DNA of 6,355 nucleotides from Gammaproteobacteria bacterium (GCA_015661095.1 JACVQI010000124.1:1-6355); one strand, 5' to 3'; positions 1 to 6,096 are shown, counted from the stretch's first letter. The notes: generated from the letters alone by a model not told the origin. Translations and numbers: made by a program.

Positions 1-442
1 CGGCATGAATCGCGGGCGGCGTCTGTAACAGCAGATCCTTGATGATCGGCACAACCGCTGCCAGAAGCTGGTTATAATGTCGCAAATTATCGATGTCGCT
101 TTCGGCGAATCTGGCGATCTCCCGCTGCAGTGACTCCGGTTCCGGCCAGGCAATGAAGGCATCGCCATCCGGCAGGGGCAGGTAGTTATTAATACGCCGG
201 GGGATGATACGCAGACCATGCCGGGCCAGATTGAGGTCGGCGATAATCTTCGGATGCAGCAGGCTGACGGTATAACTGGCTATGGAATTACGAAAACCGG
301 GATGAAATTCTTCGGTGACCGCAGCGCCGCCCAGGACCGGCCTGCGCTCGACGACGGTTACCTCCAAACCCGCCTTCGCCAGATAGGCAGCGCAAACCAG
401 ACCGTTATGTCCGCCACCGATGATAATCACGGTTTTGGTCAT
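1..442 (-). CDS. FAD-dependent oxidoreductase, phytoene-dehydrogenase-like (partial, N-terminal part)
   Basis: Reading leftwards from an ATG at 442, the frame stays open for 147 codons and leaves the window, so the C-terminal part is missing. The protein opens MTKTVIIIGGGHNGLVCAAY: a beta strand followed by the FAD-binding GGGHNG loop (residues 9-14), and an acidic residue (E32) at the end of the second strand that would contact the ADP ribose. RRPVLGGAAVTEE (33-45) follows, the second conserved stretch of this group. PGFRNSIASYTVSLLHP (48-64) is typical of the COG1233 / PYROXD2-like branch, relatives of carotenoid desaturases that often have no carotenoid role. The substrate therefore cannot be named, and no carotenoid gene is visible nearby. 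There is no clear Shine-Dalgarno before the ATG, but the FAD fold begins immediately after it, which supports this start. The gene lies 126 bp downstream of modC on the same strand, and co-transcription is possible but unproven. Confidence 0.85.
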   Translation of the reverse strand, partial: MTKTVIIIGGGHNGLVCAAYLAKAGLEVTVVERRPVLGGAAVTEEFHPGFRNSIASYTVSLLHPKIIADLNLARHGLRIIPRRINNYLPLPDGDAFIAWPEPESLQREIARFAESDIDNLRHYNQLLAAVVPIIKDLLLQTPPAIHA

Positions 443-526
443 GATTTATGAGTTATCTGTCAGTTGTATTATCGTCGTACCGACACAATAAAAATTCATG
501 ATAACCTTGGTTTTCATCTCCACTAT

Positions 527-563
527 CCCCGGATTCCATTTCATTCCATCCAGGCTACGCGGG
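527..563 (-). repeat. REP-like imperfect hairpin downstream of modC
   Basis: Just past the modC stop, the minus strand reads GTAGCCTGGATGGAATG and continues to ATCCGGGG. CCTGGAT (plus 548-554) can pair with ATCCGGG (plus 528-534) in RNA as seven pairs, one of them a G-U wobble, around a 13-nt loop. The sequence resembles a short dispersed intergenic element that I recall from many proteobacterial genomes (GTAGCC.GGAT...ATCCGGG). That family assignment is from memory, not from a search. No T-run follows, so it is not a standard intrinsic terminator, but it could still weaken read-through or protect the modABC transcript's 3' end. The rest of the 443-568 gap shows no gene. Confidence 0.45.
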
Positions 564-568
564 TTCAT

Positions 569-1693
569 TTATGACGGCTTAGCCGAACTTGTACCGGCTT
601 TTGTCATCAGATGTATCCCTTCACTTAATAAAGACACGGTGACGGTTGCGCCGGTTTCGAGGCCATTGCGGCGGGCGACATGGGTGGGTACGCCCATGAA
701 CATTGATTGCTGATCGTCGAATTCCACAGAGACGGTAGTCGATTCGCCCAACGGGATCATTTCGCTGATTTTGCCGGTAACCGGGTTTTCCCTTTCACCC
801 CGGGAGGGCCGGTCGCGGCGATGCAGGATCAGGTTTTCGGCCGGGATCAGCCAGTCCACTGCCGTTCCCGGCGCGAAGTCCGGCTGATGGCTGCACTCGA
901 ACTCGTGCACGCCCCATTGGATATAGGTTTTACCCAGCGCCGCATCGTGTCTGCTGACGGTGCCACTGAAGATATTGCTGTGACCTGTTTGATAAGCCAC
1001 CTCGGCGTTGTGCGGCCGGGTCATGATGTTCTGCGGCGTATCAATTTGCAGGGTCTTGCCGCGATGGATGATACAGATGCGATCAGCGATGCGCCTGGCT
1101 TCATTCAGGTTATGGGTGACGTGAATGATAGGCATGTCCAGCCGATTTCTTAATTGCACCAGCTCCCGCACCAGTTTGCGACGGGTCTGCTGGTCCACGG
1201 CGGAGAAGGGTTCATCCAGCAGTAATACGTCCGGTTCCCGGGCCAGCGCCCGCGCCACGGCGATGCGCTGTTGTTGACCGCCGGATAGCTGGTGTGGATA
1301 ACGATCGCCGAGGCCGTGCATATGCACCTGCTCCAGTAAGGCATGTGCCTTATCGAGGCGCTGCGATTTCTCCAGGTGGCCTTGCGCCATGATAATATTC
1401 TGGATGGCGGTTTTATGCGGGAACAGGGCGTAATGCTGGAAGACCATGCCGACCCGCCGTTGCTGTACCGGCAGATTGATCCGTTGCTTGCTGTCAAACC
1501 AGATCGTGCCGTTACTACTGATCCTGCCGGTGGCCGGTCGATGGATGCCGCAGATGCTGCGCAACAGCGTGGTTTTGCCGCTGCCGGACGGCCCGACCAC
1601 CACCACGATCTCCCCCGGCGCGCAACTGAATTCCAGGTCCAGCGGGATAGGCGTTTCCTGTCTGAGCTGGATATTGATCGATTTATTGGGCAT
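569..1693 (-). CDS. modC: Molybdate ABC transporter, ATP-binding protein ModC
   Basis: This is the cytoplasmic ATPase that powers molybdate import with ModA and ModB. All ABC landmarks are present, numbered from the chosen start: Walker A GPSGSGKTT (34-42), Q-loop VFQ (Q86), signature LSGGQQQR (136-143), Walker B VLLLDEP (156-162), D-loop SAVD (164-167) and switch histidine in HVTH (H194). The C-terminal third (about 283-365) looks like a TOBE-type beta domain, as expected for ModC-class ATPases. An in-frame ATG at 1714 would add seven residues, but it has no Shine-Dalgarno. The ATG at 1693 has GAGG four bases upstream and gives 374 residues, so it is preferred. With this start the gene overlaps the 3' end of modB by 11 bp, a sign of translational coupling. 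Sulfate- or iron-type ATPases share this architecture; the molybdate call rests mainly on the adjacent modA and modB. Confidence 0.92.
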   Translation of the reverse strand: MPNKSINIQLRQETPIPLDLEFSCAPGEIVVVVGPSGSGKTTLLRSICGIHRPATGRISSNGTIWFDSKQRINLPVQQRRVGMVFQHYALFPHKTAIQNIIMAQGHLEKSQRLDKAHALLEQVHMHGLGDRYPHQLSGGQQQRIAVARALAREPDVLLLDEPFSAVDQQTRRKLVRELVQLRNRLDMPIIHVTHNLNEARRIADRICIIHRGKTLQIDTPQNIMTRPHNAEVAYQTGHSNIFSGTVSRHDAALGKTYIQWGVHEFECSHQPDFAPGTAVDWLIPAENLILHRRDRPSRGERENPVTGKISEMIPLGESTTVSVEFDDQQSMFMGVPTHVARRNGLETGATVTVSLLSEGIHLMTKAGTSSAKPS

Positions 1694-2354
1694 GCCGCCT
1701 CGCCAACCGGTCATTGAGGAAGTAGATCAGGCTGATGCAGAGGAAGGCGATCGCCAGCAACACTGCCGACATGATGCTGGCGCTGGCGTTATCGAAGGCC
1801 TGCACTCGATCGTAGATGGCAATGGCGATTGTCCGTGTCGCTCCCGGTATATTACCACCGACCATTAGCACTACGCCGAATTCCCCCAGGGTGTGGGCGA
1901 AGGTCAGTACCAGCGCCGTCAATACGCCAGGCCAGGCCAACGGCAACTCGATACGCCAGAAGGTTTGCCAGTTCGACAGGCCGCTGCACCAGGCCGCTTC
2001 GCGGACGCTGACCGGGACCGACTCGAAGGCGCGTTGGATCGGCTGCACTGCGAAAGGGATATTGAAGATGATTGAAGCGAGCAATATCCCATGGAACGAG
2101 AACACCAGGGTGTCACCGGCCAGCGCGGCGTAGAGTTTGCCGACGATGGATTGATTGCCGAAGGCGGTCAGCAGATAAAAGCCCAGGACGGTCGGTGGCA
2201 GCAGTAAAGGCAGGGCCAGCAGGGCCTGAACCAGGCTTCGGCCCGGAAACAACCGCCAGGCCAGCAATCGCGCCAGCAGAATGGCAGCGGGGATGAGCAG
2301 CACGGCGGTCCAGAGACCGAGCGTCAGTGACAGATTCAGAGCCTGCCAATCCAT
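1683..2354 (-). CDS. modB: Molybdate ABC transporter, permease ModB
   Basis: This is the inner-membrane permease of the molybdate importer, 223 residues and about the usual ModB length. The sequence is strongly hydrophobic, with about five membrane segments around residues 9-31, 43-64, 84-102, 142-165 and 193-213. The cytoplasmic EAA loop that docks on the ATPase is clear: EAAWCSG (119-125) followed by FWRIELPLAWPG (132-143). HTLGEFGVVLMVGGNIPG (154-171) is a hallmark of ModB rather than of sulfate permeases, which supports molybdate or tungstate as substrate. The ATG at 2354 begins MDWQALNLSL, a typical ModB opening, although the upstream region is AT-rich with no strong Shine-Dalgarno. The gene starts 42 bp after modA ends and overlaps modC at its 3' end, so the three genes form one transcription unit. 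Confidence 0.94.
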   Translation of the reverse strand: MDWQALNLSLTLGLWTAVLLIPAAILLARLLAWRLFPGRSLVQALLALPLLLPPTVLGFYLLTAFGNQSIVGKLYAALAGDTLVFSFHGILLASIIFNIPFAVQPIQRAFESVPVSVREAAWCSGLSNWQTFWRIELPLAWPGVLTALVLTFAHTLGEFGVVLMVGGNIPGATRTIAIAIYDRVQAFDNASASIMSAVLLAIAFLCISLIYFLNDRLARRHAQ

Positions 2355-2396
2355 AAATCAGTAAAAAGTTAAAAGTCCAAAGTTGAAAGAGAAAGT
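2355..2396. repeat. AT-rich low-complexity modA-modB spacer
   Basis: The 42-bp gap between modA and modB is made almost entirely of imperfect copies of AAAGTT / AAAAGT on the plus strand (from about 2362 to 2396), which reads as a C/T-rich tract in the transcript. No terminator or promoter is apparent. It looks like a degenerate short repeat, and it leaves modB without a strong ribosome binding site. Confidence 0.35.
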
Positions 2397-3167
2397 CTAT
2401 TTGTTAATTAAAATGCTTGGCGTATAACCATATTCGATGAGTATTTGCCGTGATTCTTGCGTCAACAGGAAATCGTAAAATCGCACGGCATTAGGGTTGG
2501 TATCGGTCAGCAAAACCAGATATTGCTCTATGGGCTGATGCCAGGTTTCCGGGATAAGGACAAAATTTCCTCCTTCCTTCACCACCGGTAGGAAAGCGGC
2601 CGATGCCGGTATGATGCCGATATCGACGGCGCCGGACAGGCTGAATTGCACTGTCTGCGCGGCATTTTCTCCCACCAGTAATTTATTGCGGTTGAGGACC
2701 CAGATACCGGCGTTGTTCAATGCCTGTTCGGCAGCCAGGCCATAAGGAGCAATTTCGGAATTGGCGATCGCCAGTCGGGTATAGTTTTCGAATTCGATGG
2801 CATCGACAATACTGCTCAGATCAGTCGTACCCGTCAGACGCGAATCAGACGGTATAAAGAACCCGATACGGCCCCGGGCGAATTCTGCAGTCCGGAGTAA
2901 TTGCCGGCCGTTGTCCCGCAGCATATCAACATGTTTTTTATCCGCGGCGAGAAACACCTGATAAGGTGCGCCTTGTAATATCTGGCGGGTGAAATTTCCG
3001 GTTGAGCCGAAACTGAGTTTGATCTTGACCTGTGTGCTTGCTTGAAAACGGTCAGCTAGCGCCGTCATGACCTGGGTCATGTTCGATGCCACCGCCACCA
3101 ATGGCGGATCCGCCGCCATGACGGCGGGGGAAAAACAAAGCAACAGAAAAATAACCATTCGCAACAT
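2397..3167 (-). CDS. modA: Molybdate ABC transporter, periplasmic substrate-binding protein ModA
   Basis: This is the periplasmic molybdate receptor. The ATG at 3167 gives 256 residues, the normal ModA size, and a classical signal peptide: MLR, hydrophobic core VIFLLLCF, then a likely cleavage after AVMA (about residue 18). No lipobox cysteine is present. The mature protein shows ModA landmarks: VAVASNM (24-30, with the oxyanion-binding serine), SFGSTGN (52-58, the second serine), GAPYQVFLAAD (66-76), NSEIAPYG (136-143), GENAAQTVQF (167-176), PIEQY (212-216) and EYGY (245-248). The open frame extends upstream to 3368, but that extension overlaps the end of gor and looks non-coding. An ATG at 3206 falls inside a candidate -10 box, and one at 3158 would remove the positively charged tip of the signal peptide. 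A GGAG lies 12 bases before the chosen ATG, a rather long spacing. Tungstate binding cannot be excluded, but ModB and ModC support molybdate. Confidence 0.93.
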   Translation of the reverse strand: MLRMVIFLLLCFSPAVMAADPPLVAVASNMTQVMTALADRFQASTQVKIKLSFGSTGNFTRQILQGAPYQVFLAADKKHVDMLRDNGRQLLRTAEFARGRIGFFIPSDSRLTGTTDLSSIVDAIEFENYTRLAIANSEIAPYGLAAEQALNNAGIWVLNRNKLLVGENAAQTVQFSLSGAVDIGIIPASAAFLPVVKEGGNFVLIPETWHQPIEQYLVLLTDTNPNAVRFYDFLLTQESRQILIEYGYTPSILINK

Positions 3168-3173
3168 GTTGCG
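3160..3173. promoter_or_regulatory. Perfect 14-bp palindrome centred on the modA start codon
   Basis: CGCAACATGTTGCG is its own reverse complement. In the modA transcript it can fold as a 5-bp stem (CGCAA/UUGCG) closing the tetraloop CAUG, which places the chosen AUG in the loop. It could also act as a double-stranded operator. It does not resemble the ModE site as I remember it. The palindrome is directly visible; any regulatory role is inference. Confidence 0.35.
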
Positions 3174-3204
3174 GAAACACTCCAGGGTGGGCGGAAGAGG
3201 CGCC

Positions 3205-3233
3205 ATGTTAAAGGACGCTGGTATGAATGTCAC
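3205..3233 (-). promoter_or_regulatory. Candidate sigma70 promoter for modABC
   Basis: On the minus strand, GTGACA (3233-3228, five of six matches to TTGACA) is followed after exactly 17 bp by TAACAT (3210-3205, four of six matches to TATAAT). Transcription would begin near 3198, about 30 nt before the modA ATG at 3167. This fits the 130-bp gor-modA gap and suggests modABC need not depend on gor transcription. The call rests on consensus matching only. Confidence 0.4.
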
Positions 3234-3297
3234 TATTGCAGACGTGCCGGGATTTGGAGTAGTGCGGGTGCTGCTGCTACCGGGACACCGGCATCGA

Positions 3298-4650
3298 TCA
3301 TGGTGCGGCCGGTTCCCGCATGGTGACGAATTCCTCTGCCAGCGTCGGATGGATACCGATGGTGGCATCGAACTGGGCCTTGGTGACGCCGGTGTTCAGG
3401 GCGATAGCGATACCCTGGATAATCTCGCCGGCTTCCGCCCCGACCATATGTGCCCCCAACACCCGGTCGGTAGCTCGATCGACAATGAGCTTCATGAAGG
3501 TCTTTTCCGGATTTTTCGTCAGGGTGTGTTTCAAGGGTGTGAAGGTGGTTTTATAAATCACCGGGTCCAGGTTTTGTTCCCGCGCCTGTTCTTCCGTCAA
3601 TCCGACCATCGCCATATTCGGCTGGCTGAAAATACAGGTGGGTATATTGTGGTAATCGACTCGCAGGGCTTGCGTGCTGAACTGGTTTCTGGCGAAGGTC
3701 GTGCCTTCCGCCGTGGCCACCGGGGTCAGGTTATAGCGATCCGTCACATCGCCAATGGCGTAGATGGTTGGCGACGAGGTTTGATAATCGGCGTTGACGA
3801 CGAGCGCGCCTTTCTTGTTCAGGACCAGCCCCAGTTCGGCGATGCCCATATTCTCGATATTGGGTACTCTGCCGGTGGCATACATAATGGCGTCTGCCGG
3901 TAACTCCTCGCCGGTCGTCGTCCGCACGGCATATTCCAATCCCGCCTTGCGCACCTGGGTGAGGTTGGTGTTGAAAAGTAATTTAATGCCTTTCTTGCGT
4001 ATTTGCTCAGCGAGAAAGTGTCTGGTCTCAGCATCGAAGCCGCGCAGGAACAATTCGCCGCGGTAGAGCAGCGTGGTCTCCACACCCAGGCCGTTAAAGA
4101 TACCGGCGAATTCCACGGCGATATAGCCGCCGCCGACAATGATGATCTGCTTCGGCAATTGCTCCAGATGAAAGGCGGCATCAGAGGTGATCACATGCTC
4201 CTTGCCGGGAATGTCCGGCAGGTAGGGGCGGCCGCCGGTGGCAATGAGGATCCGTTCAGCGGTATAACTACGGTCGCCAACCATCACCGTATGCGGATCC
4301 TGCAAAACCGCCCGGCCGTTAATCACCTCTACGCCGGCGGTCTGCAACAGGTTACGGTAAATGCCATTCAGGCGCCGGATCTCCTGATCCTTATTGGCTA
4401 CCAGCGTTCGCCAGTCAAATTCCGGGTTGATCCCGCTCCAGCCAAAGGCGCGCGCATCCTCGAAATCCTCGGCGTAGTGCGCGGCGTATACCAGAAGCTT
4501 TTTCGGAATGCAGCCGGCATTGACGCAGGTACCGCCCAGATAGCGGTCCTCCGCGATAGCCACACGCGCGCCAAATCTGGCGGACATCCGGGCGGCGCGT
4601 ACGCCGCCGGAGCCGGCGCCGATGACGAATAAATCGTATTGGTAGGACAT
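3298..4650 (-). CDS. gor: Glutathione-disulfide reductase
   Basis: This cytoplasmic flavoenzyme reduces glutathione disulfide to two glutathione molecules using NADPH. The protein is 450 residues, the same length as E. coli Gor. Domains in order: FAD-binding GAGSGG (11-16); redox-active disulfide GGTCVNAGCIPKK (39-51, C42 and C47); NADPH-binding GGGYIAVEFAG (173-183); second FAD motif YAIGDV (297-302); and the C-terminal dimer domain with the catalytic HPTLAEE (H434, E439). Arginines R197 and R203 after the second nucleotide-binding strand match the residues that select NADPH over NADH in this family. Together with VNAGCIPKK they favour glutathione reductase over lipoamide or mercuric reductase. 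The frame extends to a TTG at 4677, but the ATG at 4650 starts MSYQYDLFVIG exactly where the FAD fold begins, so it is chosen, although its Shine-Dalgarno is weak. No glutathione biosynthesis gene is visible in the window. Confidence 0.95.
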   Translation of the reverse strand: MSYQYDLFVIGAGSGGVRAARMSARFGARVAIAEDRYLGGTCVNAGCIPKKLLVYAAHYAEDFEDARAFGWSGINPEFDWRTLVANKDQEIRRLNGIYRNLLQTAGVEVINGRAVLQDPHTVMVGDRSYTAERILIATGGRPYLPDIPGKEHVITSDAAFHLEQLPKQIIIVGGGYIAVEFAGIFNGLGVETTLLYRGELFLRGFDAETRHFLAEQIRKKGIKLLFNTNLTQVRKAGLEYAVRTTTGEELPADAIMYATGRVPNIENMGIAELGLVLNKKGALVVNADYQTSSPTIYAIGDVTDRYNLTPVATAEGTTFARNQFSTQALRVDYHNIPTCIFSQPNMAMVGLTEEQAREQNLDPVIYKTTFTPLKHTLTKNPEKTFMKLIVDRATDRVLGAHMVGAEAGEIIQGIAIALNTGVTKAQFDATIGIHPTLAEEFVTMREPAAP

Positions 4651-4679
4651 ATCTACTTTGTTATTTTTCCAGGGCAATT

Positions 4680-4685
4680 AGTATA
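4680..4685 (-). promoter_or_regulatory. Possible -10 element upstream of gor
   Basis: TATACT on the minus strand, five of six matches to TATAAT, lies 29 bp before the gor ATG. No convincing -35 hexamer is found 16-18 bp further upstream, where the sequence becomes a pyrimidine-rich tract on this strand. It is the best candidate for gor in the short interval between the IS and the gene, but weak. Confidence 0.25.
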
Positions 4686-4699
4686 AAGTTTATTGGAAT

Positions 4700-4770
4700 C
4701 GATGGATAGGAGACTAGGGAAAGAGGTCAGGAGAAAGGGGTTAGGAGTCTGGAGCCAGGAAAAGGGAAAG
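4700..4770. repeat. Purine-rich low-complexity stretch between gor and the IS
   Basis: The plus strand here is nearly all A and G, built from loosely repeated pieces such as GGAGACTAGG, GTCAGGAG, TTAGGAGTCTGGAG and CCAGGAAAAGGG. No open reading frame or clear hairpin is apparent. It resembles degenerate short-period intergenic repeats and is the sequence directly flanking the IS left end. Confidence 0.4.
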
Positions 4771-4772
4771 CG

Positions 4773-4797
4773 GGACTGTCAGGATTTTTGTGTGAGC
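4773..4797 (+). repeat. IS left terminal inverted repeat
   Basis: The core TGTCAG (4777-4782) is followed by an AT-rich tract and then TTTTGTGTG and AGC. It pairs with the right end apart from mismatches within the first few bases and the middle, and a two-base gap before AGC. The outward-reading strand contains CTGACA, a -35-like hexamer, but no suitable -10 lies 17 bp beyond it on the gor side. Confidence 0.75.
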
Positions 4798-4803
4798 CAT
4801 ATA

Positions 4804-4820
4804 CTGCCCGATCTGGGCAG
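4804..4820 (+). promoter_or_regulatory. Hairpin abutting the transposase Shine-Dalgarno
   Basis: CTGCCC (4804-4809) and GGGCAG (4815-4820) form a perfect 6-bp GC-rich stem with the 5-base loop GATCT. The next bases are AGGAGG (4821-4826), a consensus Shine-Dalgarno placed five bases before the transposase ATG at 4832. The stem stops exactly where the ribosome binding site begins, so it may modulate initiation or protect the leader. The fold is seen in the sequence; its role is inferred. Confidence 0.45.
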
Positions 4821-4831
4821 AGGAGGAAACT

Positions 4832-6049
4832 ATGGCAACACCTGCAAAGAAGTCTGTCATTGAACCCGAGCTATTAGACCGGCTGCTGGCCGGCCGTGAC
4901 CCCAAGACGGTGCTGGAGTCCGACGGTCTGATCGGCGAACTGAAGAAGGCGCTGGCGGAGCGCATGCTGAATGCCGAACTGGATACCCATCTGGATTCGG
5001 AGACCGAGCAGGCAATTGGCAACCACCGCAACGGCAGCAGCCACAAGACCGTCCTGACCGAGGACGGGGCGCTGACGCTCTCGATCCCGCGCGACCGGCA
5101 CGGCCGCTTCGAGCCGGCCTTGATTGCCAAGTACCGGCGGCGTTTCCCGGGCTTTGACGATAAGATCATCGCCTTGTATGCGCGCGGTCTGAGCACCCGG
5201 GATATCCAGGCGCACGTGGGCGAACTCTACGGGGTGGCGATTTCGCCCGACCTGGTCTCGGCGGTAACCGAGGCGGTCATTGACGAGGTCAGCGCTTGGC
5301 AGAACCGGCCGCTGGAACCAACCTACGCGATCGTGTACTTCGATGCGCTGCGGGTCAAAATCCGGGACGAAGGCCTGGTGCGCAACAAAGCCGTGTATCT
5401 GGCGATCGGGATCCGGCCGAGCGGCCACAAGGAAGTACTGGGGTTATGGATCGAACAAACCGAAGGGGCGAAGTTCTGGCTGCGGGTGATGAACGAGCTG
5501 AAGGCGCGTGGCACGAACGACATCCTGATCGCCGTGGTCGATGGTCTCAAGGGCTTCCCGGAAGCCATCACGGCCGTCTACCCCGAGACCGTGGTCCAGA
5601 CCTGTATCGTGCATCTGCTGCGCTACGCGATGCGGTTTGCCTCCTGGAAGGAACGCCGGGCCATCGCCGCGGCGCTGAAACCGATCTATCGGGCCGACAC
5701 CGCGGAAGCGGCCCGGCGCGAACTGGACGCCTTTGACGCCGGCGCCTGGGGGCAGAAATATCCGGCCATTGCGCAGGCCTGGCGGCGCAACTGGGAGGCG
5801 GTGATCCCGTTCTTCGCGTTTCCCCAGGCAGTGCGCAAAATCATTTACACGACGAATGCGATCGAAAGCCTCCACAGCCAGGTCCGCAAGAGCATCCGCA
5901 ACAAGGGTCATTTCCCGAGCGACGAGGCGGCCACGAAGTTGATCTGGTTGGCGCTGCGTAACATTACGGTGGCTGGAAAAACCCGCCCATTTCATGGCAT
6001 AGTGCCAAAACCCAACTGGCGATCCAGTTCGGAGAACGGTTTACATTAA
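4832..6049 (+). CDS. IS256-family (mutator-type) transposase, frameshifted near its C-terminus
   Basis: This DDE transposase catalyses movement of the surrounding IS. The 405-residue product shows the family's order: an N-terminal helical DNA-binding region with NHRNGSSHKTV (64-74), IPRDRHGRFEP (85-95) and YARGLSTRDI (116-125), then the RNase-H-like core. The catalytic triad can be placed at D171 (VYFDALRVKI), D237 (AVVDGLKGFPEA) and E345 (TTNAIESLHSQVR). The conserved CIVHLLR (258-264) lies between the second and third acidic residues. The start is firm: AGGAGG sits five bases upstream of the ATG. After LIWLALRNITV (370-380) the frame departs from the family and ends as an unrelated tail (AGKTRPF to NGLH, stop at 6047-6049). 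The expected tail, starting WKNPPISW, is encoded in another frame from 5974. A one-base deletion around 5971-5974 explains this. The whole catalytic triad precedes the shift, so residual activity is possible but doubtful. Confidence 0.93.
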   Translation: MATPAKKSVIEPELLDRLLAGRDPKTVLESDGLIGELKKALAERMLNAELDTHLDSETEQAIGNHRNGSSHKTVLTEDGALTLSIPRDRHGRFEPALIAKYRRRFPGFDDKIIALYARGLSTRDIQAHVGELYGVAISPDLVSAVTEAVIDEVSAWQNRPLEPTYAIVYFDALRVKIRDEGLVRNKAVYLAIGIRPSGHKEVLGLWIEQTEGAKFWLRVMNELKARGTNDILIAVVDGLKGFPEAITAVYPETVVQTCIVHLLRYAMRFASWKERRAIAAALKPIYRADTAEAARRELDAFDAGAWGQKYPAIAQAWRRNWEAVIPFFAFPQAVRKIIYTTNAIESLHSQVRKSIRNKGHFPSDEAATKLIWLALRNITVAGKTRPFHGIVPKPNWRSSSENGLH

Positions 6050-6057
6050 CCGATTGA
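5974..6057 (+). pseudogene. Displaced C-terminal tail of the IS256 transposase
   Basis: In the frame beginning at 5974, 27 codons read WKNPPISWHSAKTQ and then LAIQFGERFTLTD before a TGA at 6055-6057. This matches the usual end of IS256-family transposases (W-K-P-P, then a helix with QLAI.FGERF). It joins the upstream frame if one base is added after the GTG codon at 5969-5971, which would restore a protein of about 408 residues. It is a fragment of the transposase, not a separate gene. Confidence 0.82.
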
Positions 6058-6069
6058 TGAACATCAACC

Positions 6070-6096
6070 GCTCACACACAAAATTTCTGACACCCC
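6070..6096 (-). repeat. IS right terminal inverted repeat
   Basis: Read inward from 6096, the sequence has GGGG, TGTCAG (6092-6087), an AT tract, GTGTGTG and AGC (ending 6070), mirroring the left end with a few mismatches. It begins only 13 bp after the restored transposase stop at 6055-6057, the usual compact layout for this family. GTGTG at the left end is GTGTGTG here, a two-base difference. Confidence 0.75.

Larger units (their letters stand above)
4773..6096 (+). mobile_element. IS256-family insertion sequence, about 1.32 kb
   Basis: A single transposase gene is bracketed by imperfect terminal inverted repeats, with a total length typical of the IS256 family. The left end starts near GGACTGTCAGGATTTTTG (4773) and the right end, read inward, GGGGTGTCAGAAATTTTG (from 6096). 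The exact outer bases are uncertain by one to three positions. I could not find a matching 8-9 bp direct duplication just outside the ends (GGAAAGCG on the left, CTTTGACG on the right). The duplication may have decayed, or the ends may have been rearranged. The element lies between gor and a gene entering from the right, opposite in orientation to all host genes. It begins about 120 bp upstream of the gor start codon and so could influence gor expression. Confidence 0.88.

Noticed and set aside
707..1153. 148-codon plus-strand open frame opposite modC
   Set aside because: It is antisense to the ModC C-terminal region and shows no independent coding evidence.
3282..3297. Intrinsic terminator after gor (CCGG TGTC CCGG)
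   Set aside because: The stem is only four to six pairs and no T-run follows on the minus strand.
3168..3368. N-terminal extension of ModA from the start codon at 3368
   Set aside because: It overlaps the 3' end of gor, reads as low-quality Arg/Pro/Ser-rich sequence and would bury the signal peptide about 67 residues into the protein.
3067..3903. 278-codon plus-strand open frame across modA and gor
   Set aside because: It is antisense to two clearly identified genes, has no family resemblance and no ribosome binding site; long shadow frames are expected opposite such codon use.
4003..4632. 209-codon plus-strand open frame opposite gor
   Set aside because: It lies wholly antisense to the FAD, disulfide and NADPH domains of gor and has no recognisable protein motif.
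4651..4677. Upstream TTG start adding nine residues to Gor
   Set aside because: The ATG at 4650 gives the family length and begins just before the FAD-binding strand; the extra residues are not family-like.
5970..5985. Programmed -1 frameshift in the transposase
   Set aside because: There is no X XXY YYZ heptamer in frame, and IS256-family transposases are normally made from a single frame, so a simple indel is more likely.
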